From positions 1-64,000 of the forward strand of contig JBLIEU010000001.1 in NCBI GenBank assembly GCA_047633195.1: DNA of 64,000 nucleotides. The letters run 5' to 3'. Below are positions 53,080 through 62,266 of this stretch, piece after piece (the first letter of the stretch is position 1; the number at the start of each line of letters is the position of its first letter). The notes under the pieces were generated by a model. It searched no databases. It was not told the DNA's origin and saw only the letters and a program-made list of their open reading frames with translations. The stretch is from JAKVAV01 sp047633195 (GTDB lineage Bacteria > Bacteroidota > Bacteroidia > Flavobacteriales_D > Cryomorphaceae). Both the position numbers and the translations under genes were made by a program.

Positions 53080-53721
53080 ATGCAAAACACTCAAACAGCA
53101 GAGCAGAAAATTGCTGAATCCCTCCTTAAAATCAAAGCCGTAAAACTAAGTCCTAAAGCACCTTTTACGTGGGCTAGTGGATGGAAATCGCCGATATATT
53201 GCGACAATCGACAAACCCTTTCTTTCCCCGAAGCGAGGCTTCTGATAAGAGATGAATTCGTACGCAATATTCGTGAAAAATTTGGTAACACTGAGGTAAT
53301 AGCCGGAGTAGCCACAGGAGGCATTGCCCATGGGGCTCTGGTGGCCGAGGCCATGGGGCTTCCATTTATCTATGTTCGCTCATCTTCTAAGGGCCATGGG
53401 CTGCAAAACAAGGTGGAAGGCTATCTGGAAAAAGGCCAAAAAGTAATGGTTATTGAAGACTTGGTTTCTACGGGTAAGAGCAGTTTGGATGCGGTTGAAG
53501 CGCTTAGAGCTACTGGGGCTGAAGTAATAGGTATGGCAGCGATTTTCACTTATGGATTTGAAATTGCCAAAGAAAATTTTGAAAATGCAAACTGTGAGCT
53601 GATCACATTGAGCAACTACACGGCTTTAATAAAGGAAGCCATGGAATTGAATTACGTGGATGAGGAAAGTCTTCAATCACTAAAAGAATGGAGAAGTAAT
53701 CCACAAAACTGGAGTGCCTGA
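53080..53721 (+). CDS. pyrE: Orotate phosphoribosyltransferase
   Basis: Adds phosphoribose to orotate in pyrimidine synthesis. The 213-residue enzyme has the FTWASGWKSPIYCDNR segment, and the PRPP-binding loop VMVIEDLVSTGKSSLDAV with its acidic pair. It is followed by the SRPBCC gene 2 bases on, so the two are probably co-transcribed. Confidence 0.95.
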   Translation: MQNTQTAEQKIAESLLKIKAVKLSPKAPFTWASGWKSPIYCDNRQTLSFPEARLLIRDEFVRNIREKFGNTEVIAGVATGGIAHGALVAEAMGLPFIYVRSSSKGHGLQNKVEGYLEKGQKVMVIEDLVSTGKSSLDAVEALRATGAEVIGMAAIFTYGFEIAKENFENANCELITLSNYTALIKEAMELNYVDEESLQSLKEWRSNPQNWSA

Positions 53722-53723
53722 GC

Positions 53724-54131
53724 ATGAAAATTGAAAGCAAAAAAGTAAGTATCAAAGCCCCTCGCGAAGAGGTTTTCAAATATGTTTCTGACCTAAATAA
53801 CTTTAAGGAGTTGCTTCCGATGGATAAAATATCTGATTGGGAGAGCAAGGAAGATTTTTGCAGTTTTAAAATTCAGGGTACAGCAACGATCGATCTCCAT
53901 TTGGAAAAGGTTGAAGCGCCCTCACGCCTTGAATTAAAAGGTGGAGAAAAAGCGCCCTTCCCAATCAATCTTGAGATTTTCTTTGCTGAAGCTCATGGAC
54001 TCACTGAAGTGCACCAAACGGTGCTAGTCGAAGTGAATCCTTTCTTAAAGATGATGGTTGAAAAACCATTGACCAACTTATTCGACTTCATTGCCGATAA
54101 GCTCCAGGAAAAATTCAATAAAGAAGCTTAA
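53724..54131 (+). CDS. SRPBCC-family protein
   Basis: A 135-residue protein of the START/Bet v1-like helix-grip fold, beginning MKIESKKVSIKAPREEVFKYVSD and ending with a long amphipathic helix. Function unknown; such proteins bind hydrophobic ligands. It is 2 bases downstream of pyrE and overlaps the convergent birA by 17 bp. Confidence 0.8.
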   Translation: MKIESKKVSIKAPREEVFKYVSDLNNFKELLPMDKISDWESKEDFCSFKIQGTATIDLHLEKVEAPSRLELKGGEKAPFPINLEIFFAEAHGLTEVHQTVLVEVNPFLKMMVEKPLTNLFDFIADKLQEKFNKEA

Positions 54132-54843
54132 TGCTCTTTGGCAGATAAGCCTTCTCTATGCCTTCAGTTTTCAGTAATAGTCTGCCATCCTCGGTGGTAC
54201 CGATTATCTGGCCTTTGATTTTAAAGCCGTTCTCTTCGAATTGTATCATTTGATTTAATCCGAACAGTTCTGATTCGTATCGCGATTTCTGATTTCTAAA
54301 ATCCCCTTTGCTAAGAATATCCCATTCGAGATTTAGATTCACGAGCAGCACTTCCAAAACACGACGTTTATCGAACTCCTCTCCTGTCAAGAGTTTGAGA
54401 GAAGTAACATGTGATAAATTGGGAAACTCTATTTGATTAATATTTAATCCAATGCCACAAATGGCAGCAGGATTCTCGCTCAACTTATTTTCTATCAGTA
54501 TCCCAGAAATTTTCTCCTGATCTACCAAAATATCGTTGGGCCATTTGATATGAACATCACCACTTAAAAAAGTGTTAAGTGTTTCAAGAATGCTTAAGCT
54601 AATAGCGCGTGAAACACTGAAATAAGCTCGACTATCAAAGCCACTCAGAGGCAATGCGAATGAAAAAGTAAGATTCTGGCCATTGTCACTCTGCCAATGT
54701 GTGGCTCTCTGCCCTCTGCCATTCGTTTGAAAATGCGCCAAAATAGCAGTTCCCCACAAGTAATTGCCTGCATCGATAGCTTTGGCAATATAGTTGCTCG
54801 TGCTGTCGACAGATTCTAACTCTGTGATTGAATTACCGATCAT
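54115..54843 (-). CDS. birA: Biotin-protein ligase
   Basis: Activates biotin and attaches it to carboxylases. The 242 residues hold the catalytic domain (SVDSTSNYIAKAIDAG; TNGRGQRATHWQS with the biotin loop; HIKWPNDILV with the catalytic lysine; SGILIENKL) and the short C-terminal domain. There is no N-terminal DNA-binding helix-turn-helix, so it is a monofunctional ligase. It is divergent from rsfS. Confidence 0.94.
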   Translation of the reverse strand: MIGNSITELESVDSTSNYIAKAIDAGNYLWGTAILAHFQTNGRGQRATHWQSDNGQNLTFSFALPLSGFDSRAYFSVSRAISLSILETLNTFLSGDVHIKWPNDILVDQEKISGILIENKLSENPAAICGIGLNINQIEFPNLSHVTSLKLLTGEEFDKRRVLEVLLVNLNLEWDILSKGDFRNQKSRYESELFGLNQMIQFEENGFKIKGQIIGTTEDGRLLLKTEGIEKAYLPKSIKLLY

Positions 54844-54903
54844 TGAATAGCACTCATTAGACCGCTAAAATGCTTAATTTTACGGCTTGTGTAAAATTTT
54901 TGA

Positions 54904-55278
54904 ATGATAAAAAAATCAGTTCTCCCTTCTCCCGACTTAGCCGAAATGGTTTTAGAGGCAATCGATGAAGTAAAAGGAAGAGAAGTAATATCCCTCGATC
55001 TTCGCAATATCCCGAATTCCGTAAGTGATTTCTTTATAATCTGTCACGGAACTTCTAATACGCATGTAGAGGCAATAGCCCATTCTGTGCAGAAGCACCT
55101 CAACGCTGCGCTGGGGGAAAATCCTGTCAGTAAAGAAGGAAGCGATACAGCAGATTGGATTCTATTGGATTATTTCAACGTCGTGGTCCATGTTTTTAAG
55201 GAAGAAGCACGAAGGTTTTACAGTCTTGAAAAACTTTGGGCCGACGCAGACGTTAAACAACTTGAACATACATTCTAG
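54904..55278 (+). CDS. rsfS: Ribosomal silencing factor RsfS
   Basis: A 124-residue protein that binds ribosomal protein uL14 and blocks joining of the subunits when nutrients are scarce. The family segments are DFFIICHGTSNTHVEAIA and ADWILLDYFNVVVHVFKEEARRFY. It is 15 bases upstream of ftsH. Confidence 0.92.
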   Translation: MIKKSVLPSPDLAEMVLEAIDEVKGREVISLDLRNIPNSVSDFFIICHGTSNTHVEAIAHSVQKHLNAALGENPVSKEGSDTADWILLDYFNVVVHVFKEEARRFYSLEKLWADADVKQLEHTF

Positions 55279-55293
55279 CATACAGAGAACACA

Positions 55294-57414
55294 ATGGCTG
55301 ACTCAAAAAGCAATAAAGAATACAAGAAGGTTGATAAAAAGAAGCCGGCTACTGGCGGGAGTAACCCCAAGAAGCCGTTTAACTTTTATTGGATCTACGC
55401 CATTATTGGTGTAGTTCTAATTTCTCTCAACCTATTTAATTTCAGCGGAAACATGACAGGCATTAGCCTACCAGAGTTCGAAGAAATGATCAAGGATGGA
55501 GAAGTAAAAAGAGTGGTCATCTACAACAAGCAATTGGCTGAAGTTTTTCTTACGGAATCAGCTCTTTCAAATGAAGAGCATTCCAAGAGAATCAAACAAC
55601 CATTGATCTCAGGTGCTGAGAATACTGGGCCACACTACAAATTTGACATAGGCCCTTCCGAAAGCTTTCAGGAGAAGCTGGATGTCTGGAGTAAGGAGTA
55701 CTCATTCACGTACGACTATAAAACCCGATCTGAATGGGGAAAAGAACTCTTCACTTGGATACTGTTTATTGGTATCATGATAGCCGTTTGGATGTTTGTA
55801 ATGCGCAGAATAGGCGGCGGCGGCGGCGCAGGTGGTCAAATCTTTAACATTGGAAAATCCAAGGCACAGCTCTTTGACAAGACAAAAGGAACAAACGTCA
55901 CATTCAACGATGTTGCAGGTTTGGAAGGAGCTAAAGAAGAAATCCAAGAAATTGTAGACTTCCTAAAACACCCCAAGAAATATACCCAACTGGGAGCAAA
56001 GATCCCGAAGGGAGCATTGCTAGTAGGCCCTCCTGGCACAGGTAAAACACTATTGGCGAAAGCTGTAGCTGGTGAGGCTCAAGTGCCTTTCTTCTCTTTA
56101 TCAGGATCTGATTTTGTAGAAATGTTTGTGGGTGTAGGAGCCAGCCGAGTTCGAGATCTTTTCAAACAGGCAAAAGAAAAAGCACCTGCCATTATTTTCA
56201 TTGACGAGATCGATGCGATAGGTAGAGCTCGTGGCCGAAATGCCAGCATGGGTGGCAACGACGAAAGAGAAAACACGCTCAACCAACTCCTTACCGAGAT
56301 GGATGGTTTTGGAACAAATAGCGGAGTAATTATACTCGCAGCGACTAACAGAGCTGATGTGCTCGATCGCGCATTGATGAGAGCAGGTCGATTCGACAGA
56401 CAGATTTATGTCGACATGCCTGACTTGAACGAGAGAAAAGAAATTTTTGCAGTGCATCTAAAGCCGATCAAAGTTGATAAAAATATTGATATCGACTTTT
56501 TAGCAAAGCAAACTCCAGGTTTTAGCGGTGCTGACATTGCGAATATCTGTAATGAGGCGGCTCTTATTGCTGCCAGAAAGAAACAAACAGAGGTACACAA
56601 GCAGGACTTCCTGGACGCTGTAGATCGAATTATTGGTGGACTCGAAAAGAAGAACAAAATCATTACCAAGAAAGAGAAAAAGGTCATCGCATATCACGAA
56701 GCGGGACATGCCACAGTATCTTGGTTGCTCGAGCACGCTCATCCATTGGTAAAAGTTACCATCGTCCCGCGTGGTCAGTCTTTAGGGGCCGCATGGTACT
56801 TGCCTGAAGAGCGTTCGCTTAATTCCACTAATCAAATCTTGGACGAGATGTGTGCAGCGCTTGGTGGCAGAGCGGCAGAGAAAGTTGTATTCGACGAGAT
56901 TACTACAGGTGCCTTGAGCGATTTGGAGAAAGTGACAAAACAGGCCTATTCTATGGTTTCCGTATATGGTTTAAATGAAGCCATAGGCAACGTCAGTTTT
57001 TACGATTCTAGAGGTAGCTCAGATTACAATTTCCAGAAGCCCTACAGCGATAAAACCGCGGAGCTCATGGACACTGAGGTAAAGAAAATTGTCGAAAAGC
57101 AATATGCCCGTGCCAAGGAGCTTCTTGCAAAGAATAAAGACAAGCTGACTCAACTTGCTGACCAGCTTCTGGAGAAAGAGGTGATTTTCAAGGAAGATTT
57201 AGTGAAGATATTCGGAAAGAGACCCTTTGAAAAAGATGAGCTTTTGAATACTGAAGAGGATAAGAAAAAAGAGAAGTCGGCAGACTTAGAAACTGATTCT
57301 GATCCTAAAGCTGTTGTTCCTGCCGCTGTCGTGAGTGAAAACAGCCCAAGCGATAAAATCGAAACTGAGAGTTCTGAGGAAGTCTCTGACGGCAATATCA
57401 CAAAAAAGGAGTAG
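55294..57414 (+). CDS. ftsH: Membrane AAA zinc protease FtsH
   Basis: A 706-residue ATP-dependent protease that degrades damaged membrane proteins and some regulators. It has two N-terminal helices with a periplasmic domain between (about 30-50 and 150-170), Walker A GPPGTGKT, Walker B IIFIDEIDAIG, the second region of homology (ATNRADVLDRALMRAGRFDR), and zinc site HEAGH at about 468. The C-terminal tail is long and acidic with Lys/Glu-rich low complexity. A broken DUF2007-like gene and cdsA follow. Confidence 0.97.
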   Translation: MADSKSNKEYKKVDKKKPATGGSNPKKPFNFYWIYAIIGVVLISLNLFNFSGNMTGISLPEFEEMIKDGEVKRVVIYNKQLAEVFLTESALSNEEHSKRIKQPLISGAENTGPHYKFDIGPSESFQEKLDVWSKEYSFTYDYKTRSEWGKELFTWILFIGIMIAVWMFVMRRIGGGGGAGGQIFNIGKSKAQLFDKTKGTNVTFNDVAGLEGAKEEIQEIVDFLKHPKKYTQLGAKIPKGALLVGPPGTGKTLLAKAVAGEAQVPFFSLSGSDFVEMFVGVGASRVRDLFKQAKEKAPAIIFIDEIDAIGRARGRNASMGGNDERENTLNQLLTEMDGFGTNSGVIILAATNRADVLDRALMRAGRFDRQIYVDMPDLNERKEIFAVHLKPIKVDKNIDIDFLAKQTPGFSGADIANICNEAALIAARKKQTEVHKQDFLDAVDRIIGGLEKKNKIITKKEKKVIAYHEAGHATVSWLLEHAHPLVKVTIVPRGQSLGAAWYLPEERSLNSTNQILDEMCAALGGRAAEKVVFDEITTGALSDLEKVTKQAYSMVSVYGLNEAIGNVSFYDSRGSSDYNFQKPYSDKTAELMDTEVKKIVEKQYARAKELLAKNKDKLTQLADQLLEKEVIFKEDLVKIFGKRPFEKDELLNTEEDKKKEKSADLETDSDPKAVVPAAVVSENSPSDKIETESSEEVSDGNITKKE

Positions 57415-57424
57415 ATTTCAGGCT

Positions 57425-57625
57425 GTGAACTGGATCAAAGTGTACAGCTCAAACAATCTGCAACATATTGAATTGCTGTGACACATTCTCAAAGAGAATG
57501 ATATTGATGCAATTGTGATGAATAAACAGGACTCCATCTATGTAACTATCGGTGACATTGACCTTATGGTTAATGGAGACGACGTGTTGCGCTCCAAGAA
57601 AATCATAAGCGAGACGAAATTGTGA
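57425..57625 (+). pseudogene. DUF2007-like gene interrupted by an in-frame TGA
   Basis: Read from a GTG at 57425, the frame gives NWIKVYSSNNLQHIELL, then a TGA at 57479-57481, then HILKENDIDAIVMNKQDS and on to a TGA at 57623-57625. The two halves together match the DUF2007 pattern (a short alpha/beta protein with a WIKVYSS start and NDI...NKQDS core) with no other break. The stop overlaps the cdsA GTG, so coupling was once present. One C-to-T change (CGA to TGA) would explain the break; readthrough (TGA followed by C) or sequencing error are alternatives. Confidence 0.7.
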
Positions 57626-58449
57626 AAGAATTAGTTCTGAGAATTACAACGGGACTCGTATTTCTGATTATCGTAATCGGAGCGATATTGTTAAACCCAT
57701 ACACTCTGGCATCACTATTCTACGTGGTCGGTGTATTGGGAATGTTGGAGTACTACAGCTTAGTCAAGATTGGTGGCTATCACCCGCAAGGTACCTTGGG
57801 AGTAATTACAGGTACGGCATTATACGTGACCATAGAACTGGTAAAGTTAAAGGTTGGCGGCACCGCCATTGTTTCTTTGAGCATCCCTTTTTTCATGGCA
57901 ATTTTCGTGTATGAGCTATACCGTAAACGTCCTGATCCGTTTACAAACATTGCCCATACTATCGTTGGCATCATTTACATTATGGCCCCATTGGCGCTAT
58001 TGAATGTTTTCACGTTTGAAGAAATAATCGTTGAATACAAGCCAGGTGTTATCCTTGGTTTTTTTGTTCTCTTGTGGCTAAACGACACTGGGGCATTTGT
58101 TTTTGGAAAACTTTTTGGTCGAACCAAACTATTCCCGCGAATCTCTCCGAATAAGACTTGGGAAGGAACAATTGGTGGCGGATTGGCAACAATGACTGGA
58201 GCAGTTGTCATTTCTACTTATAACGATGAAATCTCTATTATTAATTGGCTGGTTCTCGGACTCATTATCGTGGTTGCCGCTTCTTTCGGAGATTTGGTGG
58301 AGTCAATGCTCAAGCGCAGTTTGAAAGTAAAAGACTCGAGTAACCTTCTTCCAGGACACGGTGGCATTCTGGATAGATTTGATGGCGTACTTTTGGCCAG
58401 TCCTATTGCATTTACATACCTTATGCTCTTCGTTCATTCGAACCCCTAA
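57622..58449 (+). CDS. cdsA: Phosphatidate cytidylyltransferase
   Basis: Makes CDP-diacylglycerol from phosphatidate and CTP at the inner membrane. The 275-residue protein has about eight helices and the CDS signature: NDTGAFVFGKLFGR, then SPNKTWEGTIGG and SFGDLVESMLKRSLKVKDSS, then LPGHGGILDRFD. The start is GTG, overlapping the DUF2007-like stop. It is followed by psd after 6 bases, so the two make the phospholipid precursor and process its product. Confidence 0.95.
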   Translation: MKELVLRITTGLVFLIIVIGAILLNPYTLASLFYVVGVLGMLEYYSLVKIGGYHPQGTLGVITGTALYVTIELVKLKVGGTAIVSLSIPFFMAIFVYELYRKRPDPFTNIAHTIVGIIYIMAPLALLNVFTFEEIIVEYKPGVILGFFVLLWLNDTGAFVFGKLFGRTKLFPRISPNKTWEGTIGGGLATMTGAVVISTYNDEISIINWLVLGLIIVVAASFGDLVESMLKRSLKVKDSSNLLPGHGGILDRFDGVLLASPIAFTYLMLFVHSNP

Positions 58450-58455
58450 GAACTC

Positions 58456-59121
58456 ATGAAATTTCACAAGGAAGGCAACAAGATTATCGCCACAACGATT
58501 TTTTCGCTTGCTGCAATTAATTTGATCTCATTCTATTTTTTCGGATCAATCGGTATTACCCTATCACTTGTTGTCAGTTTAATATTATTGACACTAGTGA
58601 TGCAGTTCTTCAGAGTTCCCAAAAGAGTGGTAACTGCAGCTGACGACCTAGTTATTTGTCCTGCGGATGGAAAAGTAGTGGTCATTGAAAAAACAGAGGA
58701 GACGGAATACTTAAAAGATAAGCGCATTCAGGTGAGCATTTTTATGTCGCCACTCAATGTGCATATCAATTGGTTTCCAATTGGCGGAGTCGTGAGTTAC
58801 TTCAAGTATCACGCAGGAAAATATCTCGTAGCGTGGCATCCAAAATCAAGCACTGAAAACGAAAGAACAACGGTTGTAGTAAAACACCCAAACGGAACTG
58901 AAATACTCTTCAGACAGATTGCTGGAGCTGTCGCTCGAAGAATTGTTTGTTATGCGAAAAAAGATGCTCCCGTGCATCAGAGCACTGAGTTTGGCTTTAT
59001 CAAGTTCGGATCTAGAGTGGATGTTTTCTTGCCTCTCGATGCAGAGATCAGAGTAAATCTGAATGAAATGGTGACTGGTTCAGTTACTGTTTTGGCAGTT
59101 TTGCCTAAAGCACATTCTTAA
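58456..59121 (+). CDS. psd: Phosphatidylserine decarboxylase
   Basis: A 221-residue short-form decarboxylase that turns phosphatidylserine into phosphatidylethanolamine. The autocleavage site that creates the pyruvoyl group is at FGS (in GFIKFGSRVDVFLP). The HINWFPIGG segment and two N-terminal helices are present. The matching phosphatidylserine synthase is not nearby. It overlaps the convergent YjjG-like gene by 17 bp. Confidence 0.93.
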   Translation: MKFHKEGNKIIATTIFSLAAINLISFYFFGSIGITLSLVVSLILLTLVMQFFRVPKRVVTAADDLVICPADGKVVVIEKTEETEYLKDKRIQVSIFMSPLNVHINWFPIGGVVSYFKYHAGKYLVAWHPKSSTENERTTVVVKHPNGTEILFRQIAGAVARRIVCYAKKDAPVHQSTEFGFIKFGSRVDVFLPLDAEIRVNLNEMVTGSVTVLAVLPKAHS

Positions 59122-59800
59122 GCTCAATTAGATCACTTATTTCGTGGAATAGATCATCCGAATGATCAACTCTGTTAGGATTGTAATAAACGTGATCCAT
59201 ATTAACGTTTCGAGCACCTTCAATATCCGTCCGCAGGTCATCACCTATCATCAAAGAATTGTCTACGCTGCCTTTCGTCAGGTCCAGTGCGTAACCAAAT
59301 ACTTTAGGATCAGGCTTTCTGGCACCCGCTTGTTCGCTGGTAATGATCTTTGAAAAATACTTCGTTAAACCTGACTGGTCTAGCTTGATATTTTGCACTT
59401 CCTCAAAACCATTGGTAATGATATGCATCTCATATCGACCTGCGAGGTAATCCAATATCTCCATACAATTGGGCAAAACCGCTGTCTTATATGGACTGAT
59501 CTCGACGTAAGCAGTGCCTAGCTGTTCGCCCAAGTATTCATCGCTAGAGCCAAAGTGTTCAAGAGTTTTCGAAAATCTTAGAGACCTCAGTTTTCGCTTA
59601 TTGAGCAATCCCTTTCGGTAAAGATCCCAAAGCTCTTCATTGATTTCTTGATAAATCTCAATGAACTCATTAGATGAATCAATCCCTCTTTCTTTGAGTT
59701 TGAAATCTGCATAAACCTCACTCAATGCTATTCTAGAGTTGGTATCAAAATCCCAAAGAGTGCGGTCTAAATCGAAAAAAACGTGTTTGTATTTTGGCAT
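59105..59800 (-). CDS. YjjG-like HAD pyrimidine nucleotidase
   Basis: A 231-residue HAD phosphatase starting MPKYKHVFFDLDRTLWDFD. It has the HAD nucleophile motif DLDRT, a helical cap (about 20-90), IITNGFEE, and MIGDDLRTDIEGA. YjjG-type enzymes remove phosphate from non-canonical nucleotides; the specificity here is inferred from overall pattern. The ATG at 59800 is chosen; it overlaps the stop of the gene upstream (TAATG). Confidence 0.85.
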   Translation of the reverse strand: MPKYKHVFFDLDRTLWDFDTNSRIALSEVYADFKLKERGIDSSNEFIEIYQEINEELWDLYRKGLLNKRKLRSLRFSKTLEHFGSSDEYLGEQLGTAYVEISPYKTAVLPNCMEILDYLAGRYEMHIITNGFEEVQNIKLDQSGLTKYFSKIITSEQAGARKPDPKVFGYALDLTKGSVDNSLMIGDDLRTDIEGARNVNMDHVYYNPNRVDHSDDLFHEISDLIELKNVL

Positions 59801-60261
59801 TATGAGAATAACATCTGTTTCACGTAAAAAGAGAAAATTGACAAAATAAAAGACCACACGACTGTAAAAATCAAAAGCAAGGGCAATGTAAGTCGATTGT
59901 CAAAATAGAATTTGGCAGCAATCACGCAGCCAATTGGTATACTAAAAATACAAGGAGTTAAAAAAGTGAGGCCTATTATTCCAAACTTGGCCTTGACGTT
60001 TACTACCATTCTATTCTTTCGGGTAAAGACTTTCTTTTGGACCACTTTTTTGCGTCTTTTCGCTTTCCAATTATCGAATGCCACAAAAATCATGTGACCG
60101 AAATAGTAGAAAAAAAGAATTCCAGCCATTCCGCCAGTACTGGTGATAAAAATTGTTTCCCAAAAGGTAAGTCCTGAAGCTACAGCTGTGCCTGGAGCCC
60201 ACAACAATTTGGTAGCACTTAGAAAAAAAATGCTGATTGCCCGAAGAACTTCCGCGCTCAT
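59800..60261 (-). CDS. Hypothetical small membrane protein
   Basis: A 153-residue protein with four predicted helices (for example FWETIFITSTGGMAGILFFYYFG; FGIIGLTFLTPCIFSIPIGC; LPLLLIFTVVWSFILSIFSFYV) and a very basic loop (about 65-90). Layout and the PxxIPIG-like segment recall the small multidrug-export-like (PF06695) proteins, but this is only a weak impression. It is translationally coupled to the YjjG-like gene. Confidence 0.65.
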   Translation of the reverse strand: MSAEVLRAISIFFLSATKLLWAPGTAVASGLTFWETIFITSTGGMAGILFFYYFGHMIFVAFDNWKAKRRKKVVQKKVFTRKNRMVVNVKAKFGIIGLTFLTPCIFSIPIGCVIAAKFYFDNRLTLPLLLIFTVVWSFILSIFSFYVKQMLFS

Positions 60262-60269
60262 AGCATAGA

Positions 60270-60917
60270 TTATTTACTCCCGTAACAAAGATCTCCTGCA
60301 TCTCCCAAACCAGGAACAATGTATGATTGAGCCGTGAGCTCATCATCAATCGCTCCCACCCAAATGGTAGTGTTCTTTGGGAGGTTCTTCTTTATGTGCT
60401 CAATTCCTTCTTTTGAAGCGAGTAGAGCGGCAATATGAACCTGCTCCGGCTTCCCTTTCGCCAATAGTGCTTTGTAGACCAAAGCCATGCTTGTACCAGT
60501 GGCTAGCATTGGATCAGCAATAATAACCTCTTTGCCCTTCAGATTCGGACTGCTGAGATATTCGACTTTCACTTCAAATTCATCTTCATTCTTCAGGTGC
60601 TTGCGGTACGCCGAAACAAAAGCGGAATCTGCACCATCGAAATAGTTCAGAAAACCTTGGTGAAATGGAAGCCCTGCCCGCATAATGGTAGCCAATACAG
60701 GCAATTGTTCAGGGACACGCATCACCGCAGTTCCTAGCGAAGTCGTTACGTCAGCGGTCTCATAATCGAGAGTCTTGCTGATTTCATAGGCAAATATTTC
60801 ACCCAACCTTTCCATATTTCGACGTATCCGGAGTCTATCCTTTTGGATTTCTTCATCCCGCACTTGCCTTAAAAACTCATTAAAAATTGAGTTTTGCTTT
60901 CCGAGTTCGTGAATCAT
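60270..60917 (-). CDS. upp: Uracil phosphoribosyltransferase
   Basis: Salvages uracil to UMP. The 215 residues contain the PRPP-loop VIIADPMLATGTSMALVY and the uracil-binding C-terminal YIVPGLGDAGDLCYG. It lies 8 bases before the membrane-protein gene on the same strand. Confidence 0.94.
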   Translation of the reverse strand: MIHELGKQNSIFNEFLRQVRDEEIQKDRLRIRRNMERLGEIFAYEISKTLDYETADVTTSLGTAVMRVPEQLPVLATIMRAGLPFHQGFLNYFDGADSAFVSAYRKHLKNEDEFEVKVEYLSSPNLKGKEVIIADPMLATGTSMALVYKALLAKGKPEQVHIAALLASKEGIEHIKKNLPKNTTIWVGAIDDELTAQSYIVPGLGDAGDLCYGSK

Positions 60918-60946
60918 ATTAAGTGAATTTTGACGAAAGTAAAGAA

Positions 60947-62245
60947 TTATCGATGAGAACGAACCATTTCAGGGATGGACTCGAAAACAGATCGCCAACC
61001 GTTCCAGTCATCCCTTTCGCTTAAAGAGTGGTTATGCCAAACTGTTGTAAAGCTGCCTCCTGATTTTTTCATGTGCAGGAGTATCTCCTCCATCACCTCC
61101 ATTGCCTCTTCAGTAGAGAGTTTTAGGTAGTTCTTCATGGCGCTATCCATTGCCGTTAAGGGAATGATTTCTATGGATAATGCTGTATCTCTCAGCAAAT
61201 CGTAAAAGGAATGACTAAAGGCTGTTCCCGAGCGAAAACCAACCTCATCGTGAAATCCCAAAGAATAATCCTTCTCAATTCCCAGTGAATCAAGTCCCTG
61301 GTATGTATCAGGCAAAGAAAACCTCAAGAAATGCTGGCGTGATTCCGCTATCTTACCACCAGACACTTGTTCTAGCCGTGCCTTTTCCTTCTCGATCATC
61401 TCCACTTTCCCCAATGATTGATAAGAAGGATGTAAACCAATGTTTACTTTCTTTTGAAGCGTTGAAATGTGTTGGCTTATAAATGCATTCTCAACATCGA
61501 GATTATTGTCGAAAGGACTCCTATTTCCCACTGGAACGAAGAGGCGTTTAGAGTCTGATTCACTCTCGTTTAAGAACAGATCATAGGTATCAAAAGGGTC
61601 TACCGATCGACCAGACAAAACGGAAGTTCTTTCCCTGAGGCGATCAAATCTTAGATTTAATAGATCCTTAGCTGCTGCCCCGACTCTTCTAGTCAAGCTT
61701 CGCCCCTTAAACGCGAAAGCTATATCCATATCCATGGTGCTCAACCAAGTTAAGGATCTCGGATTCTTCCAGTTCGGAAGCTTTTTTTGAATCAAGATTT
61801 CCAGCGCGAGAATCCACTTGTCCAAATAAGGAATTCGCTGATGTCCATAAAAAATGGAGTCTTCAGCTTTGAAACGACCGTGTTCATCTCTTTGAGTTTG
61901 CAGATACTCCTCGTACCGAGTAAGGCAGAAAAATACTCCTGAGAAAACATCGAAGGGGAGATCAAATTCGTGGGTATTGCTCGTCTCAAATATCATAGGG
62001 CCATTTTTATGAGAGGACACTGCAGGAAGTTGTTTACGAAGATTTGACTCCGATAAAAGACCTTCATTAAAGATTTTTATACTTCCTGGGCTGGAATAAT
62101 TTCCATAGGAAATACAGCAGGTTTCGGTGTCAACCTCAACGAAGGATGAAACAATCTTGTAATTCACCTTCAACCACTTCTTAAAGATGGTATCTGCAAC
62201 ATACTTGAGTCGCTGTGATTGGAAGTCAGTGATGATAGTGATCAT
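60947..62245 (-). CDS. Polysaccharide-deacetylase-like protein
   Basis: A 432-residue protein. An N-terminal segment (about 1-150) without clear family is followed by the deacetylase-like NodB fold, with LTWLSTMDMDIAF, SHQ/HLQ-type segments and, in the C-terminal part, TVWHNHSLSE which could supply metal-binding histidines. Catalytic Asp/His positions are only partly recognisable. The family is common in Bacteroidota and includes DUF7033-type proteins; the substrate is unknown. Confidence 0.72.
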   Translation of the reverse strand: MITIITDFQSQRLKYVADTIFKKWLKVNYKIVSSFVEVDTETCCISYGNYSSPGSIKIFNEGLLSESNLRKQLPAVSSHKNGPMIFETSNTHEFDLPFDVFSGVFFCLTRYEEYLQTQRDEHGRFKAEDSIFYGHQRIPYLDKWILALEILIQKKLPNWKNPRSLTWLSTMDMDIAFAFKGRSLTRRVGAAAKDLLNLRFDRLRERTSVLSGRSVDPFDTYDLFLNESESDSKRLFVPVGNRSPFDNNLDVENAFISQHISTLQKKVNIGLHPSYQSLGKVEMIEKEKARLEQVSGGKIAESRQHFLRFSLPDTYQGLDSLGIEKDYSLGFHDEVGFRSGTAFSHSFYDLLRDTALSIEIIPLTAMDSAMKNYLKLSTEEAMEVMEEILLHMKKSGGSFTTVWHNHSLSERDDWNGWRSVFESIPEMVRSHR

Positions 62246-62266
62246 AAAAATACATATCCTTCAAAT

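Noticed and set aside
57479..57481. TGA as selenocysteine or a changed genetic code.
   Set aside because: No hairpin resembling a SECIS element was seen, the protein family has no Sec or Cys at this place, and TGA acts as the normal stop in other genes here (e.g. radC and psd neighbours).
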